The notes under the pieces are model-generated. The model was not told the DNA's origin and made no database searches. It saw only the letters and a program-made list of their open reading frames with translations. Source: Leptobrachium leishanense (Eukaryota; Chordata; Amphibia; Anura; Megophryidae). From it: a stretch of 64,000 bases of DNA. Below, piece by piece: positions 1-13,390 of this stretch (position 1 is its first letter; each line of letters begins with the position of its first letter). The stretch is from the NCBI GenBank assembly GCA_009667805.1, contig CM019064.1:274331662-274395661 (forward strand). Reading direction: 5' to 3'. Position numbers and translations under genes: made by a program.

Positions 1-182
1 CTACCTCCTGGAGAGTGTTTTTGATCTGGCCAACTGTTGTGAAGGGTGTTTTCTTCACCAGGGAAAGCATTCTTCGGTCATCCACCACAGTTGTTTTCTG
101 TGGTCTCCCGGGTCTTTTGGTGTTGCTGAGCTCACCGGTGTGTTCCTTCTTTTTGATTAATGTTCCAAACAGTTGTTTTGAA
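1..182 (-). pseudogene. Tc1-like transposase, N-terminal fragment
   Basis: Read on the minus strand, this stretch encodes part of the paired, helix-turn-helix DNA-binding region of a Tc1/mariner-type transposase. The linker motif KRPGRPQKTT is followed by a segment resembling the second HTH (MLSLVKKTPF, then a VGQIKNTLQEV-like helix). It runs off the left edge of the window, so the catalytic domain, if present, lies outside. The fragment stops at about 183, where a palindromic MITE begins. It belongs to a different Tc1 family from the four longer Tc1-like copies in this window. Family assignment is from motif recognition only. Confidence 0.7.
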
Positions 183-427
183 CAGTCATTCTCCTGCTTT
201 TCACGCTCTCTGAATAACCCTGATAGTGTTCTTTGACTATTGACTAACAGGGTTATTCAGAGAGCGTGAAAAGCAGGAGAATGACTGGAGAATGAAAAAT
301 TCTAGGTCAAAATAGCCAATCCAGAAAAATTCTCCCTTTCATCTCACTTTACAAATCGGCTATTTTGACCTAGAATTTTTCATTCTCCAGTCATTCTCCT
401 GCTTTTCACGCTCTCTGAATAAACCTG
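183..427. mobile_element. Palindromic MITE with a second partial copy (family H)
   Basis: Positions 248-427 form a near-perfect 180-bp palindrome with termini CAGGGTTATTCAGAGAG and CTCTCTGAATAAACCTG. Positions 183-222 are an inverted copy of 248-287, separated by 25 nt, so an extra arm lies next to the full element. The core (CTAGGTCAAAATAG, CCAGAAAAATTCTCCC) recurs at 32948-33308 and 37374-37547. No coding capacity. Superfamily not established; the CAGGG ends would suit hAT, but I see no clear target duplication. Confidence 0.75.
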
Positions 428-993
428 TATGTATCAAGCAGTTTACTCATTCTCCATATATGTCCAAGTAGAAAGGAGTATGGCATTTACAATATATCAG
501 TAGAGGGTAAACTGGGAATGTTTTGGGGGTGTAGCTCCCCCATTTAGTGGAGAGATCCGTTTTACACACTGGAAAGATTCCTTGAACTCACAATAAATAT
601 GTATTTAGGATGAAGATTCTATATTACACCAGGAGGACAGCACTCAACCTTTACTAAGCATAACGGATGGCTGCTTCTCATAACAAATAGACACAACAAA
701 CAAAGGGTAGAGCACTCCATTAGAAAAACTACAACCTCAAAGCTTCACAAAATTTAAAGACTTTCATGGTTTTAATCGGATTTTACTTTTACAAATTTTT
801 CCGCAGCCTAGCTAGGTAATAAATGGAGGGAGTTTAGTTCCTAAAATATCTTATCTTGCTTAACCCTTTCATTCCCAAAATTGATAACTCTAATTTGCAA
901 CGTAATACATTGAAAAGCACTCATTAGCATATTAAAACCCCATTTTCACACTTTTTTTAAAAAACCATCTCCAGGTTTGTGCTTTCCCCGGTC
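428..993. other. Intergenic, no gene recognised
   Basis: AT-rich sequence without a convincing coding frame. TTAACCCTTTCATTCCC at 860-876 resembles the left terminus of the TTAA-flanked elements found near 31.7, 41.4 and 42.9 kb, but I could not find a matching right end. Confidence 0.5.
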
Positions 994-1597
994 CACAGCT
1001 TCTCACATTTTTTTCATCTAGGCTCTGTAATAACACAGAACCCTCCTTGTCCAATGCCATGCCATATTAAATGGCTTTTTGTTTTTTAGCAAAGGCCAGG
1101 TTATGCAACCAGACGCAATCACTCCTGTACAGCGGTTTCAGGCTCATTTACCCTCATCAGCAGGAGATAGACTGTAACTGGTTGTCATTGATGCTTGGCC
1201 CCTAGGTTAAATTAGTAAGTATTTAAGTTGTGGTGGCAGGCAAAAAGTGAGAATAAAAGCCTCCACACAGCAAATAATAAAGTTTATAGCTGCAGAGGAC
1301 ACTTATACATATTTGTTTAAAAACAGGCATTTAGAATGGCATGGCATTGGACAAGAGCGGGTTGTGTGTTTATTACAGAGCCTAGATGCAAAAAGTGAGA
1401 AGCTGTGCACTTCATTTGCATATCCTACCCAGAGTTCTTTGCTGCATATGGGGAATGTAGCACATGAGCTCTGTATGTGGTTCTGTGAATTGCTGGGATG
1501 TGCAAGTGTCCTCTGCAGCTATAAACTTGATTATTTGCACTATGGAGGATTTTAATTTCACTTTTTTGCCCTCCACTACAATTGAAATACTTCTAGG
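994..1597. repeat. Interleaved pair of inverted repeats
   Basis: Arm B (994-1065) is inverted at 1336-1407. Arm A (about 1213-1303) is inverted at about 1507-1597. The order B-A-B'-A' is interleaved rather than nested. Arm A contains GTTTATAGCTGCAGAGGACA and arm B contains GTCCAATGCCATGCCAT. Arm A with its inverted copy would make a MITE-like unit of about 385 bp with GGCAAAAAGTG near its ends. A reading frame of about 100 codons crosses the region but resembles no protein I know. Confidence 0.65.
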
Positions 1598-1617
1598 TTA
1601 TATTGAAACCTTATATA

Positions 1618-3160
<1,543 letters not shown>

Positions 3161-4025
3161 TATATAGGTGCAAATATTGAACAGTTTTAAACATCCATTA
3201 ATCCTATCTTGATTCATAAAAATGGATGGATTTAAACAAAAAGCAAGGCATTCCACAAGTGTCATTTAAATACAAACTGGTATCAATGGCAGAGATGTTG
3301 CTCATTGAAGGTTTTTACTATCTTTGGCTCCTTTGATTGTGGTTAGCGGCAGCTATGTCCCTAAATGGAGTGTGAGCTCAAGATGAGTTTTTACCAGTAA
3401 TCAGTATCTGGTCTGCCATTTGTCTCTCACAGTATGTGTTGATTGGGAAGCTCAGGTAACAATTCATTGTAAAGTACATCTTATCTATATACCAGGGCAC
3501 AAACAATGAAAGAGAACATGGTGCTGACCACAAAACGGTAGAAATTACAATAACATATTTTGAGTAAGGACATTTATGATTTTGTCTGTAATGTGGTATC
3601 ATTACTTATTTCTGGTCTGATAAGATTTGTCAAAGTGACACTAATCTAATGTATCATCTGTCTTAATTATGTGCACTTTACCCTTAGTTCGGTGACCTTG
3701 TATTGTGAATATGTCTGTGCCTAAGATCACCCTGACTAGAATACTAGAGGAAGTAGTTTACTTTGCTGAGGGGAGGCAGGAAAGGCACAACAAACGATGT
3801 GTTATGGTATATTGGTACATGAAGAGGCCATGGGGCAGCATGATTGGGATTTGAAACCTCAGCCTGCTCTCCACTAGAGGATAATTTGTGACGTCTCTTA
3901 CGTCTCTCTGATTGTAATCAAAAAATGCACAAACTCCTACCTCCTTTTCACAGTACATGCCCGAGCTCTTTTTACTGTAGTGCATGTTGAATCTTAATTC
4001 TGTATTGTATCTGTATTCAGACCTA
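3161..4025. other. Intergenic, no gene recognised
   Basis: AT-rich spacer between two Tc1-like elements. Two frames of 74 and 96 codons on the minus strand have no recognisable similarity, and I treat them as chance. No repeat was recognised. Confidence 0.5.
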
Positions 4026-5642
<1,617 letters not shown>

Positions 5643-5975
5643 TATGTACATTCCTCTACGCGCTTTATCTATGTACCTTCTATAGTTTTTTTATTTTACA
5701 TTCTATACATGTCCTTGATCTTAGCTGTGATAACTTACAATTACATCGTATTGTCTCATCAGTCTTTCCCAGTGGTACATCCCATATAAACACTTATCAG
5801 TCTAGACACTAAGTGCTTGTATCCCACCCGTTTGGCATGTCTACAGAACTGTGTTACCCTTTGTTGCACTCATGGCTATATTTGGCCCAATACATCACAA
5901 AATAGACATGGGCACAGATTCCAGGATCGTCCTAAAAGGCAAGACCTAATGTTATGTAACTTACTGTATGACAAT
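5643..5975. other. Intergenic flank of the BEL insertion
   Basis: Unique-looking sequence with no gene. The last five bases (ACAAT, 5971-5975) are the left copy of the target duplication made by the BEL/Pao element. Confidence 0.6.
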
Positions 5976-6400
5976 TGTGCTGACTAGAGCAGCCTGAGAA
6001 TAGTCAGTATTGGCTGCTGTCTCCTTAAGAGACAGCTTTATAATGTTTAAGAGCTATCCCTTTAAGAGCAATGTCTTCAGGGAAATGTAGTTCTGTGACA
6101 TGTGACCAGTTCTATGTGTCTGATTGGTGCTGAGGTGCTTTGCATGCTGGTAAGAAGAAAAGCCCTCCATTAGGAATTCCAATTCTCCAGAAGAGCAGCT
6201 TCTCACACTCTCTCAGCATGGGAGTGAAGTTACCCTCTTCTCACACCGTATGAAGGGACAGACTGAGTAATCCGGATGAATCTTTTCAACACTGTAAGTG
6301 TTTGTTTAGGATGCCTGGAAATAAAGAATCTGTATGTAAAATACCCCTTTATCGGAGTTATCACTGCTGTTTTCTGCAAAGCTACCGTGGGAACAGAACA
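5976..6400 (+). repeat. 5' LTR of the BEL/Pao element
   Basis: The LTR is 425 bp, starts TGTGCTGACT, ends GGGAACAGAACA (TG...CA ends) and looks identical to 12961-13385. The sequence AATAAAGAATC at about 6321 is a plausible polyadenylation signal. I see no confident TATA box. Confidence 0.93.
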
Positions 6401-7280
6401 GTGAGAAGAGGCTGGATAGATTCATTCCCAAGCTCCATTTGATTTTACCCTTTGAAACAATGAAAGACTGTTTGACCTTCACTTTATGCAGCTGCATCTA
6501 AAAGCCAGCTTCCTAAAGGACATTTTTCTTTGCATTTAAAGCTAAATGAGTCAGTCTGGCTGCTCCCCCTCCTTTTTTCTCACCTCATGGAAAGGCAGCT
6601 TAACTTCAGCAATTGAGAAAACAAGTTTGTGAAGTTTATATCAAAGTAAAGGTTCCAAGGCATGTGGCTTAAAAGGCAAGAAAGTCTGCGCAGAATGAGT
6701 TATTAATTCAGCTGTTAGCTTAACTACTGTTGAAAGAGAAAATACACTGGAAAGGAAAATCACCCTCAGGTGTGCAGGCCTGGTAAAGCCCAAAACAGAG
6801 ACTCAAGGCAAGGCCCTTAGGAGATCTATAATTGGAAATTCCAGCTCTGCAAACCTCATCCAGAGTAAAACTCCCTAGCCCAGTAATCTCTCACATTAGT
6901 TACACTCAGCGTCCTTTGGTGACTCCTCTGCAAACTACAGGCCAGCATTAAGCCAAGCAAACCGCGCCAGCTGCAACGCACTCCAGCAGCGCTCCCCAGA
7001 GACCGCAAGGTAAACCGCGCCAGCTGCAACGCACTCCAGCAGCGCTCCCCAGAGACCGCAAAGCAAACCGCGCCAGCTGCAACGCACTCCAGCAGCGCTC
7101 CCCAGAGACCACAAGGTAAACCGCGCCAGCTGCAACGCACTCCAGCAGCGCTCCCCAGAGACCGCAAGGCGAACCGCGCCAACGTCTACAACAGTTTGCG
7201 TAACGCACCCAAGTGGGCAAATAGTGAACTGCATTGACATTTCTAAAAGTGTTTTAGCAATTTCTTGAGTCTCCTCAATC
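6401..7280 (+). other. Untranslated leader of the BEL/Pao element
   Basis: An 880-bp stretch between the 5' LTR and the Gag start with no long plus-strand frame. Its 3' part holds the 53-bp tandem repeat listed separately. Packaging signals are expected here by analogy, but none can be identified from sequence alone. Confidence 0.7.
6961..7180. repeat. 53-bp tandem repeat in the BEL leader, four copies
   Basis: Units begin ACCGCGCCAGCTGCAACG at 6961, 7014, 7067 and 7120, with a partial fifth at 7173. They differ by only a few bases. Because 53 is not a multiple of three and the unit has no minus-strand stop, all three minus frames stay open and repeat the same peptide phases. I regard those frames as by-products of the repeat. 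Confidence 0.92.
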
Positions 7281-9209
7281 ATGGCAGAAGGCTGTGACGT
7301 GCCAAAAGAGTTGGGCCTACTAATCGACCCCGACTCAAATGAAGAGTGTGTCCTCCGAAATTCAGAAGATGCAAAGGCAACTCAGAGACAATATGAAACG
7401 AGGGCGCATAGGGAGCTCACCAAGGAAATGCGATCGTATCTGATGGTTGAGTGGGACAGGTATTACAAAAGCTACACTAATTCCCGAGATAAATTAATAG
7501 AGCTCTGCAATAAACCTAAAGGAGAGCTCTCTCCTGGTCGCATCACAATTGAGAACGAACGCATGAGGAAGACGCATCTAAAGTCAAAGGATAGCGAACG
7601 CCACCTCATTTTCATCCAGTCACAGTTGGAAGACCCAAGTCTCCAAGCGGACTTACAAAGCATCCAGGCGTTTAACATACAGCATGCGAATTTCCTTTCA
7701 AACTGTGATGACTCTCAGACAAATCTGCAAGCAAAGGACACAAGCAACGAGAAGGCCGAGTCGGAGTCATCCCATCGCTCGTACAGGGCCTCTTCTCATG
7801 CTTCAAAGAAAGCCTCGTCCTTTCACCCCAAACCAGCACGGTCTCACTCAGGTAGCCACGTTTCACAGCAATCTTATATCACAGGCTCTAACCATTCTTC
7901 CAAAGCATCCTCTCATCACAGCCGTTCGTCCCGGGCCTCGAGTAAAGAGAGTCTCGCCGCCCTAGCGATATTAGCACAAATCGAGGCTGATGAAGCTGCT
8001 GTAGATCTGCAAGTGGCAGATGAAGAGCGATTACAAGAGGAAGAAGTGGCCAAAGCCATAGCTCAAGCCAACCGTACGTATCTTCAGCATAAACGGGAGG
8101 CTGCAAAAAAGGCAGTACGGGCAACAGCTTTACGGGCGAAAGCTGCCAATGCTTCCCTCAACTTCAATCCTACACAGCTGGAAGGAGAGAACTTGCAGAA
8201 CCGTGTCGAAGCCTACGTGAACAACCAGAACTCATTACGGCAGGGACAAGGAGGAGAATCTCAACCACTAGTTTCGCGAACTATTCAGAATGCTGACACT
8301 GCCAAATTCGTACAAGTCGAAACCCTCCTAGAAGCTGAAAAATTTACTCCAACAAGCCAAGACACAAGAGGTAACCAGATTGTTCTATCAGCATTAGTGA
8401 AGCCCATGCCCACGGACGTGAAGCCCATGAAACACGATCAACCTGCCCAGCGGCGAAAGGAACAACCATCACATGTGTCATGGCAAGACGTAATAATCAA
8501 CAAGTATTCTGCAGACACAGAACAGCTGTCCTTAGCTTCCGCTCCTGATCCTAGGGACTATGCTTACCAGTACCCACGGGAAACCCCTGATCCTGCTTTC
8601 ACCAATTCCATATGGTTCAGCTTACCATCTCCCCCCAAATACAAGCCCCATACAGCCCAGATGGACTTTGCGACACCCAGGGAAAGAAACACAGAATGCC
8701 CACCTCGACAAGGGAAGGTGGATTTGGCTTCAAGAGGAGCACAGAAGTTTTCTGACAAGCCAGGCAGAGACTATTTACTATGGAAGCACATCTTCTTACA
8801 TACCGTTAGTGACGAGAGGTTACGGCCAATCGAGGAGATCATACATCTGATGGCTTGGCTAGGACCAGAATCTACACGAGTAGTGAAGGATATTTATTCA
8901 TCTCATCTCGGTGACCCAGTCATCGCCCTCAAACAAGCCTGGGAAGTGCTCGATCAACGGTTTGGTGCATCCACGTTGACGGAGTCCTCGTTGTTAGAAC
9001 GTGTTAGCGATTTCCCAGTCATCCGCACTAACGAACCTCACAGGTTATGGGACTTCTCTATTCTCCTTACACAGTTGCGAGCAGCCAAAGAATATCCTAA
9101 CCTAACGGGACTGACATGTCTCGACCAGCATAGAACACAGAAGCCTATCGTTAGAAAATTACCTACAGCAGCTAATCGAAAAGTGGATCGAATTATCAGA
9201 TGCCTATAG
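7281..9209 (+). pseudogene. Gag-like region of the BEL/Pao element
   Basis: ATG 7281 (context ATCATGG) opens a 642-codon frame. In order it holds a charged N-terminal region, a Ser/His-rich stretch at about residues 163-225 (SHRSYRASSHASKK and similar), and an Ala/Glu/Lys-rich coiled-coil-like helix at about 225-295. From about residue 490 there is a DUF1759-type region (LLWKHIF, LMAWLGPES, LKQAWEVLDQRFG) typical of BEL Gag proteins, which form the particle. The frame goes wrong at about 9161: the plausible continuation (EKWIELSDAYRERN) is in another frame, and TAG ends the original at 9209. A second change of frame between about 9330 and 9410 is needed to reach the zinc-knuckle frame. Confidence 0.85.
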
Positions 9210-9256
9210 AGAGCGCAACCTAGACAGAGACCCTCCCTTCGCCGCTCTTCAAGAAT

Positions 9257-11389
9257 TTGTTGCCTACCAAACAAAACGGTGCAACGATCCTCGAAATCGA
9301 AGCTTCAGAGAAACGGAGTTTCCTACCACCAAAAGGGCCAACTATAACTCCGACTTCAAGCGAACACACACAAATGGCGAGGGAAAGGACCATTGTGTCT
9401 GTCCACAAAACACAGGTCGCTGCCTCATCCACAAGCAAGTCAGATGAGCATCCGTCGAAGAGAGCACTACCTAAAACCCTAAGCACAAATAAAGATCCTT
9501 TCTGTCCACTCCACAAGTCCTCGCACTCTCTGAACAAGTGCAGAAACTTTGGAAAGAAGCCCCTAGAAGAAAGGAAAGCCTTGATCAGGGAGTACAGACT
9601 TTGCTTCAAGTGTTGTGAGTCTACAGAGCACATGGCCAAAGCTTGCACAAGTAAGGTACAATGTCGCCTATGCAGTAGTGACAGACACCCTGGTGCACTG
9701 CATCCAGATTCCGAGCCAACACAATGGACAACACCTACCCCTCCTTTGCCTAAGGAGTCACAGGACAATACTGAAGCGCATCGAGAGGCAACCGCAAGTA
9801 TCAACTGCACGACAGTATGTGGTGGCTCAGCATTCCCTCGCTTATGCCACGAGATCTACCTAACCAAAGCCTACCCAACCGGACACCCTGAAGAAGCTGT
9901 GAAGATGTATGTGATGCTGGACGGACAAAGCAATCAATCGTTAGCCAGGTCAGCATTCTTCGACCTCTTTAACGTCCGAACCGATGACACATCATTCACT
10001 ATTTCCACGTGCACCGGTTCCCAGCGCACGGCGGGGAGGAAAGTCACTGGATTCTGCATAGAATCATTAGATGGAAGTGCAAAACTGAAACTGCCACCAT
10101 TGCTAGAATGGGACGCTTTGCCAGATGATCGCAACCAGATAGCGACACCAGAGGTAGCAAGCAATATACCTCACCTGAAACACATGGCTATCCTCTTCCC
10201 TGCCCTAGACCCCGAAGCTGAAATCCTTCTCTTGTTGGGATTAGACGCCTCCGAAGCTTTCCTTCAACATGACCAGGTTAGAGGCCCAGCAGGTTCTCCG
10301 TTTGCCCGCAAGTCTGCACTCGGATGGGCCATCTTAGGAACAGTTTGTATCGATCGGCTGCAGGCCCCAACCCAAGTCAACGTTTTCGCAACCTCCATTC
10401 TCAGTAATGGGAGAGCATCACACTTCAAACAATGTCACGAGCACTTCACGACTTCAACAAACAATCCCGTTTTAGGAGCAACGGTGTTCGAGACCAGCAA
10501 AGAAGATAATGACCTGGCCTGGTCAATAGAAGACAAAGACTTTTTGCAGCTCATGGATAAAGAACTTCAACAGGACGCCTCCGGGAGCTGGGTAGCCCCA
10601 TTACCCTTCCGTACACCCAGACAGCGCCTGCCAAACAATCATGAACAAGCTCTCTCGCGCCTCTTCAGTCTGAGACGACTCATGAACAAGAAACCGCCAA
10701 TGAGAGATCATCTAGTGGCGTTCATAGATAAGATGCTCCAGAACAGACATGCTGAGCTTGCCCCACCTCTGGAAGAAGGTGAAGAATGCTGGTACCTGCC
10801 ATTCTTTGGAGTGTACCACCCACAAAAGCCAGGCCAGATTCGGGTAGTCTTCGATGCGAGTGCAAAATTCCAAGGCTTCTCCCTGAATAAAGCCCTTCTC
10901 ACAGGGCCGGATCTCATCAACAGCCTCCTAGGCGTGCTCATTCGTTTCAGAAAGGAAGCCGTAGCCTTTATGGCCGACATCCAGCAGATGTTTCTACTCA
11001 TTCCTAGTCAGAGAAGACCACCGCAATTGCCTACGTTTCCTGTGGTTCAGTGACGAACAGCGCAACCAGCAGATAACGGAGTACAGAATGCGAGTGCACG
11101 TTTTTGGGAACGGTTCTCCCCGGCAATTGCCAACTACGGCCTGCAACGCACCGCTCGCATCGGCGAAACCAAATACGGCACAGATGCCAGACGATTCGTG
11201 GAACGAGATTTCTATGTAGATGATGGTCTAAAATCTGTAGCCACACCAGCAGAAGCTATAGACCTACTGAACAGAACACGCCAGATGCTAGCAGTAGCCA
11301 ACCTCACATTGCACAAAATCGCGTCCAACAGTGAGGAAGTGCTTGAAGCCTTCAGTCCTGAAGATCATGCCAAGGGCTACAGGACCTAG
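9257..11389 (+). pseudogene. Zinc knuckle, protease and reverse transcriptase of the BEL element
   Basis: Residues counted from 9257 show a nucleic-acid-binding knuckle (C116, C119, H125, C130) and a second Cys/His cluster (CRLCSSDRHPGALH). The aspartic-protease active-site motif is LDGQSNQSLA, with the likely catalytic Asp at 222. Reverse-transcriptase motifs start near residue 530 (IRVVFDASA). The first palm Asp is in AFMADIQQMF near 10976, and the YVDD active-site box is at 11213-11224. A single extra base at about 10989 shifts the frame (this frame then stops at 11053), and a loss at about 11120 returns it. A third loss at about 11377 ends this frame at 11389. All key motifs can still be read, so damage is limited to small indels. 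Confidence 0.87.
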
Positions 11390-12840
11390 ATTTTACAACA
11401 GACATGCCTCTTATCCAACGTAGTCTCGGTCTATGTTGGGACTTGAAGAAAGACGCCTTCACCTTTAGAGTTCCAGCCCAGAAGTCCAATTTCACAAGGA
11501 GAGGAATTCTGTCAACGGTGAACAGCCTTTTTGACCCTCTAGGATTTGCCGCACCTGTAACGATCCAAGGGAGGCTCCTTCTACGTACGCTATCCCAAAA
11601 CACCAAAGATTGGGATGAGCCACTTCCACCAGACCAGAAGCAAGAATGGGAGAAATGGTGTGCCTCCCTGAGATGTCTCCAAAACGTTAGTGTTCAGCGC
11701 ACATACGTTCCCGTTTCACCCGCAGCTGCACTGAAAAAAGAACTGCACGTCTTTTCAGATGCATCCACTAAGGCAATAGCAGCTGTAGGATACGTCAGAG
11801 TCTACGGCCGGGAGAACAATACTCACATCGGTTTCGTAATGGGAAAGGCGAAGATAGCACCACAACAAGGTCACACAGTACCAAGGTTAGAACTGTGCGG
11901 CGCCGTATTGGCCGTGGAGCTTGCTGACCTGATAAAGAAAACTATAGACCTTGAGCTACAAACCACCATCTTCTACACAGACAGCAAGGTGGTGCTGGGC
12001 TACATTCACAACCAAAGCAGACGCTTTTATGTCTATGTGAGCAATAGAGTCGACAGGATCAGAAAATCTTCAGAACCTGAGCAGTGGCGACATGTGCCAA
12101 CAGACCAGAACCCAGCGGATCATGCTACACGGTCCATCCCTGCTTCCCAGTTGGCAGAGTCAACCTGGATAAAGGGTCCTGAGTTCTTGACCTGTCAAGA
12201 CACCTCGACGTTACCGGGACCGGAACACCATGAACTTATAAATCCAGATCAAGATGCTGACATCCGACCTCAGGTACTCAGTAAATCAACCCCTGCGGAT
12301 GAGAAACCGGTGGTCCAAGCCACCATCTTCTCAACGATGGTCAAGAAAACCAAAATATTGCCCCTCGATCATAACCCAGTTTCTACAGATCCCGAGAATC
12401 CAAGTATCCTCGCCCCAGCCACCTTGCTCACCTACAAAACAGGTGATTGGCCGGCTCCAGTAGGGAACTTCGTTCCCAAGGACATGTACAGACAACAATG
12501 GAGACAAGTGCAATGGCTTGCCAACACCTTCTGGAAGCGATGGAAGCAAGAGTACTTACCTACTCTACAGGAACGTCGCAAATGGCAGAACAAAGAACCA
12601 AATCTCGAAGACGGAGACCTTGTTCTTTTGAAAGATAAGGAAGCGCACCGTAACTCATGGCCTATGGGACTTGTGCACCAAGTCTTACCCAGCAAAGATG
12701 GATTAGTCCGCCAGGTTGCAGTGCAGATCGTGAAGCCAAAGGAGTCCGGTGGCAACCAGCAGACTTTCACCAAGAAACTATATACCAGGCCAAGTACCGA
12801 CCTGGTCCTGCTGCTGAGGAAGACCGAGCTGGAAGATTGA
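11378..12840 (+). pseudogene. RT thumb, RNase H and C-terminal domain of the BEL element; integrase missing
   Basis: This is the continuation after the shift at 11377; its first in-frame ATG is at 11404 and it stays open for 478 codons to TGA 12838-12840. The RT end (GILSTVNSLFDPLGF) is followed by an RNase H domain whose acidic residues are visible: D119 in FSDAS, E163 in RLELCG, D193 in YTDSKV and D240 in NPADHATR. From about residue 326 the conserved C-terminal BEL domain follows (FWKRWKQEYLPTLQ, DGDLVLLKD). The H2C2 zinc-binding and DDE integrase core expected between them is absent: residue 310 joins the C-terminal domain within about 15 residues, near nt 12330-12380. The join is in frame, so the deletion happened without breaking this reading frame. 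Confidence 0.87.
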
Positions 12841-12960
12841 ACCTCCAAGCTTTGCATGCTTTGTGTATACTCATTGTTTGCATGTTTGATAATATGCCTT
12901 GATTATCTTCGTTAACAGTTTAGTTAGTAAGTAGTGGAATTTATAATTCCAGGCCGGGAG

Positions 12961-13385
12961 TGTGCTGACTAGAGCAGCCTGAGAATAGTCAGTATTGGCT
13001 GCTGTCTCCTTAAGAGACAGCTTTATAATGTTTAAGAGCTATCCCTTTAAGAGCAATGTCTTCAGGGAAATGTAGTTCTGTGACATGTGACCAGTTCTAT
13101 GTGTCTGATTGGTGCTGAGGTGCTTTGCATGCTGGTAAGAAGAAAAGCCCTCCATTAGGAATTCCAATTCTCCAGAAGAGCAGCTTCTCACACTCTCTCA
13201 GCATGGGAGTGAAGTTACCCTCTTCTCACACCGTATGAAGGGACAGACTGAGTAATCCGGATGAATCTTTTCAACACTGTAAGTGTTTGTTTAGGATGCC
13301 TGGAAATAAAGAATCTGTATGTAAAATACCCCTTTATCGGAGTTATCACTGCTGTTTTCTGCAAAGCTACCGTGGGAACAGAACA
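12961..13385 (+). repeat. 3' LTR of the BEL/Pao element
   Basis: The 425-bp copy matches the 5' LTR throughout by eye and ends at the right ACAAT duplication (13386-13390). The purine-rich GGCCGGGAG just before 12961 could serve as the polypurine tract. Confidence 0.93.
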
Positions 13386-13390
13386 ACAAT

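Larger units (their letters stand above)
5976..13385 (+). mobile_element. BEL/Pao-like LTR retrotransposon, integrase-deleted
   Basis: This is a 7.4-kb element bounded by two 425-bp LTRs and the 5-bp duplication ACAAT (5971-5975 and 13386-13390), the usual duplication length for BEL/Pao. The internal order is leader, Gag with a DUF1759-like region, zinc knuckle, aspartic protease, reverse transcriptase, RNase H and the conserved C-terminal domain. The integrase core that normally lies between RNase H and the C-terminal domain is absent. The coding region changes frame at least five times. The two LTRs look the same base for base by eye, implying recent insertion. It was probably moved by proteins supplied in trans, or the breaks postdate insertion. 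No primer-binding site is obvious right after 6400. Confidence 0.9.

Noticed and set aside
6856..7282. Three overlapping minus-strand frames with repeated GLWGALLECVAAGA-like peptides
   Set aside because: They are produced by the 53-bp tandem repeat, whose period keeps all frames open. They lie antisense in the retrotransposon leader, and nothing else supports a gene.
5976..13385. Endogenous retrovirus rather than retrotransposon
   Set aside because: Domain order, the DUF1759-type Gag, the 5-bp duplication and the BEL-type C-terminal domain all fit BEL/Pao, and no envelope-like frame is present.
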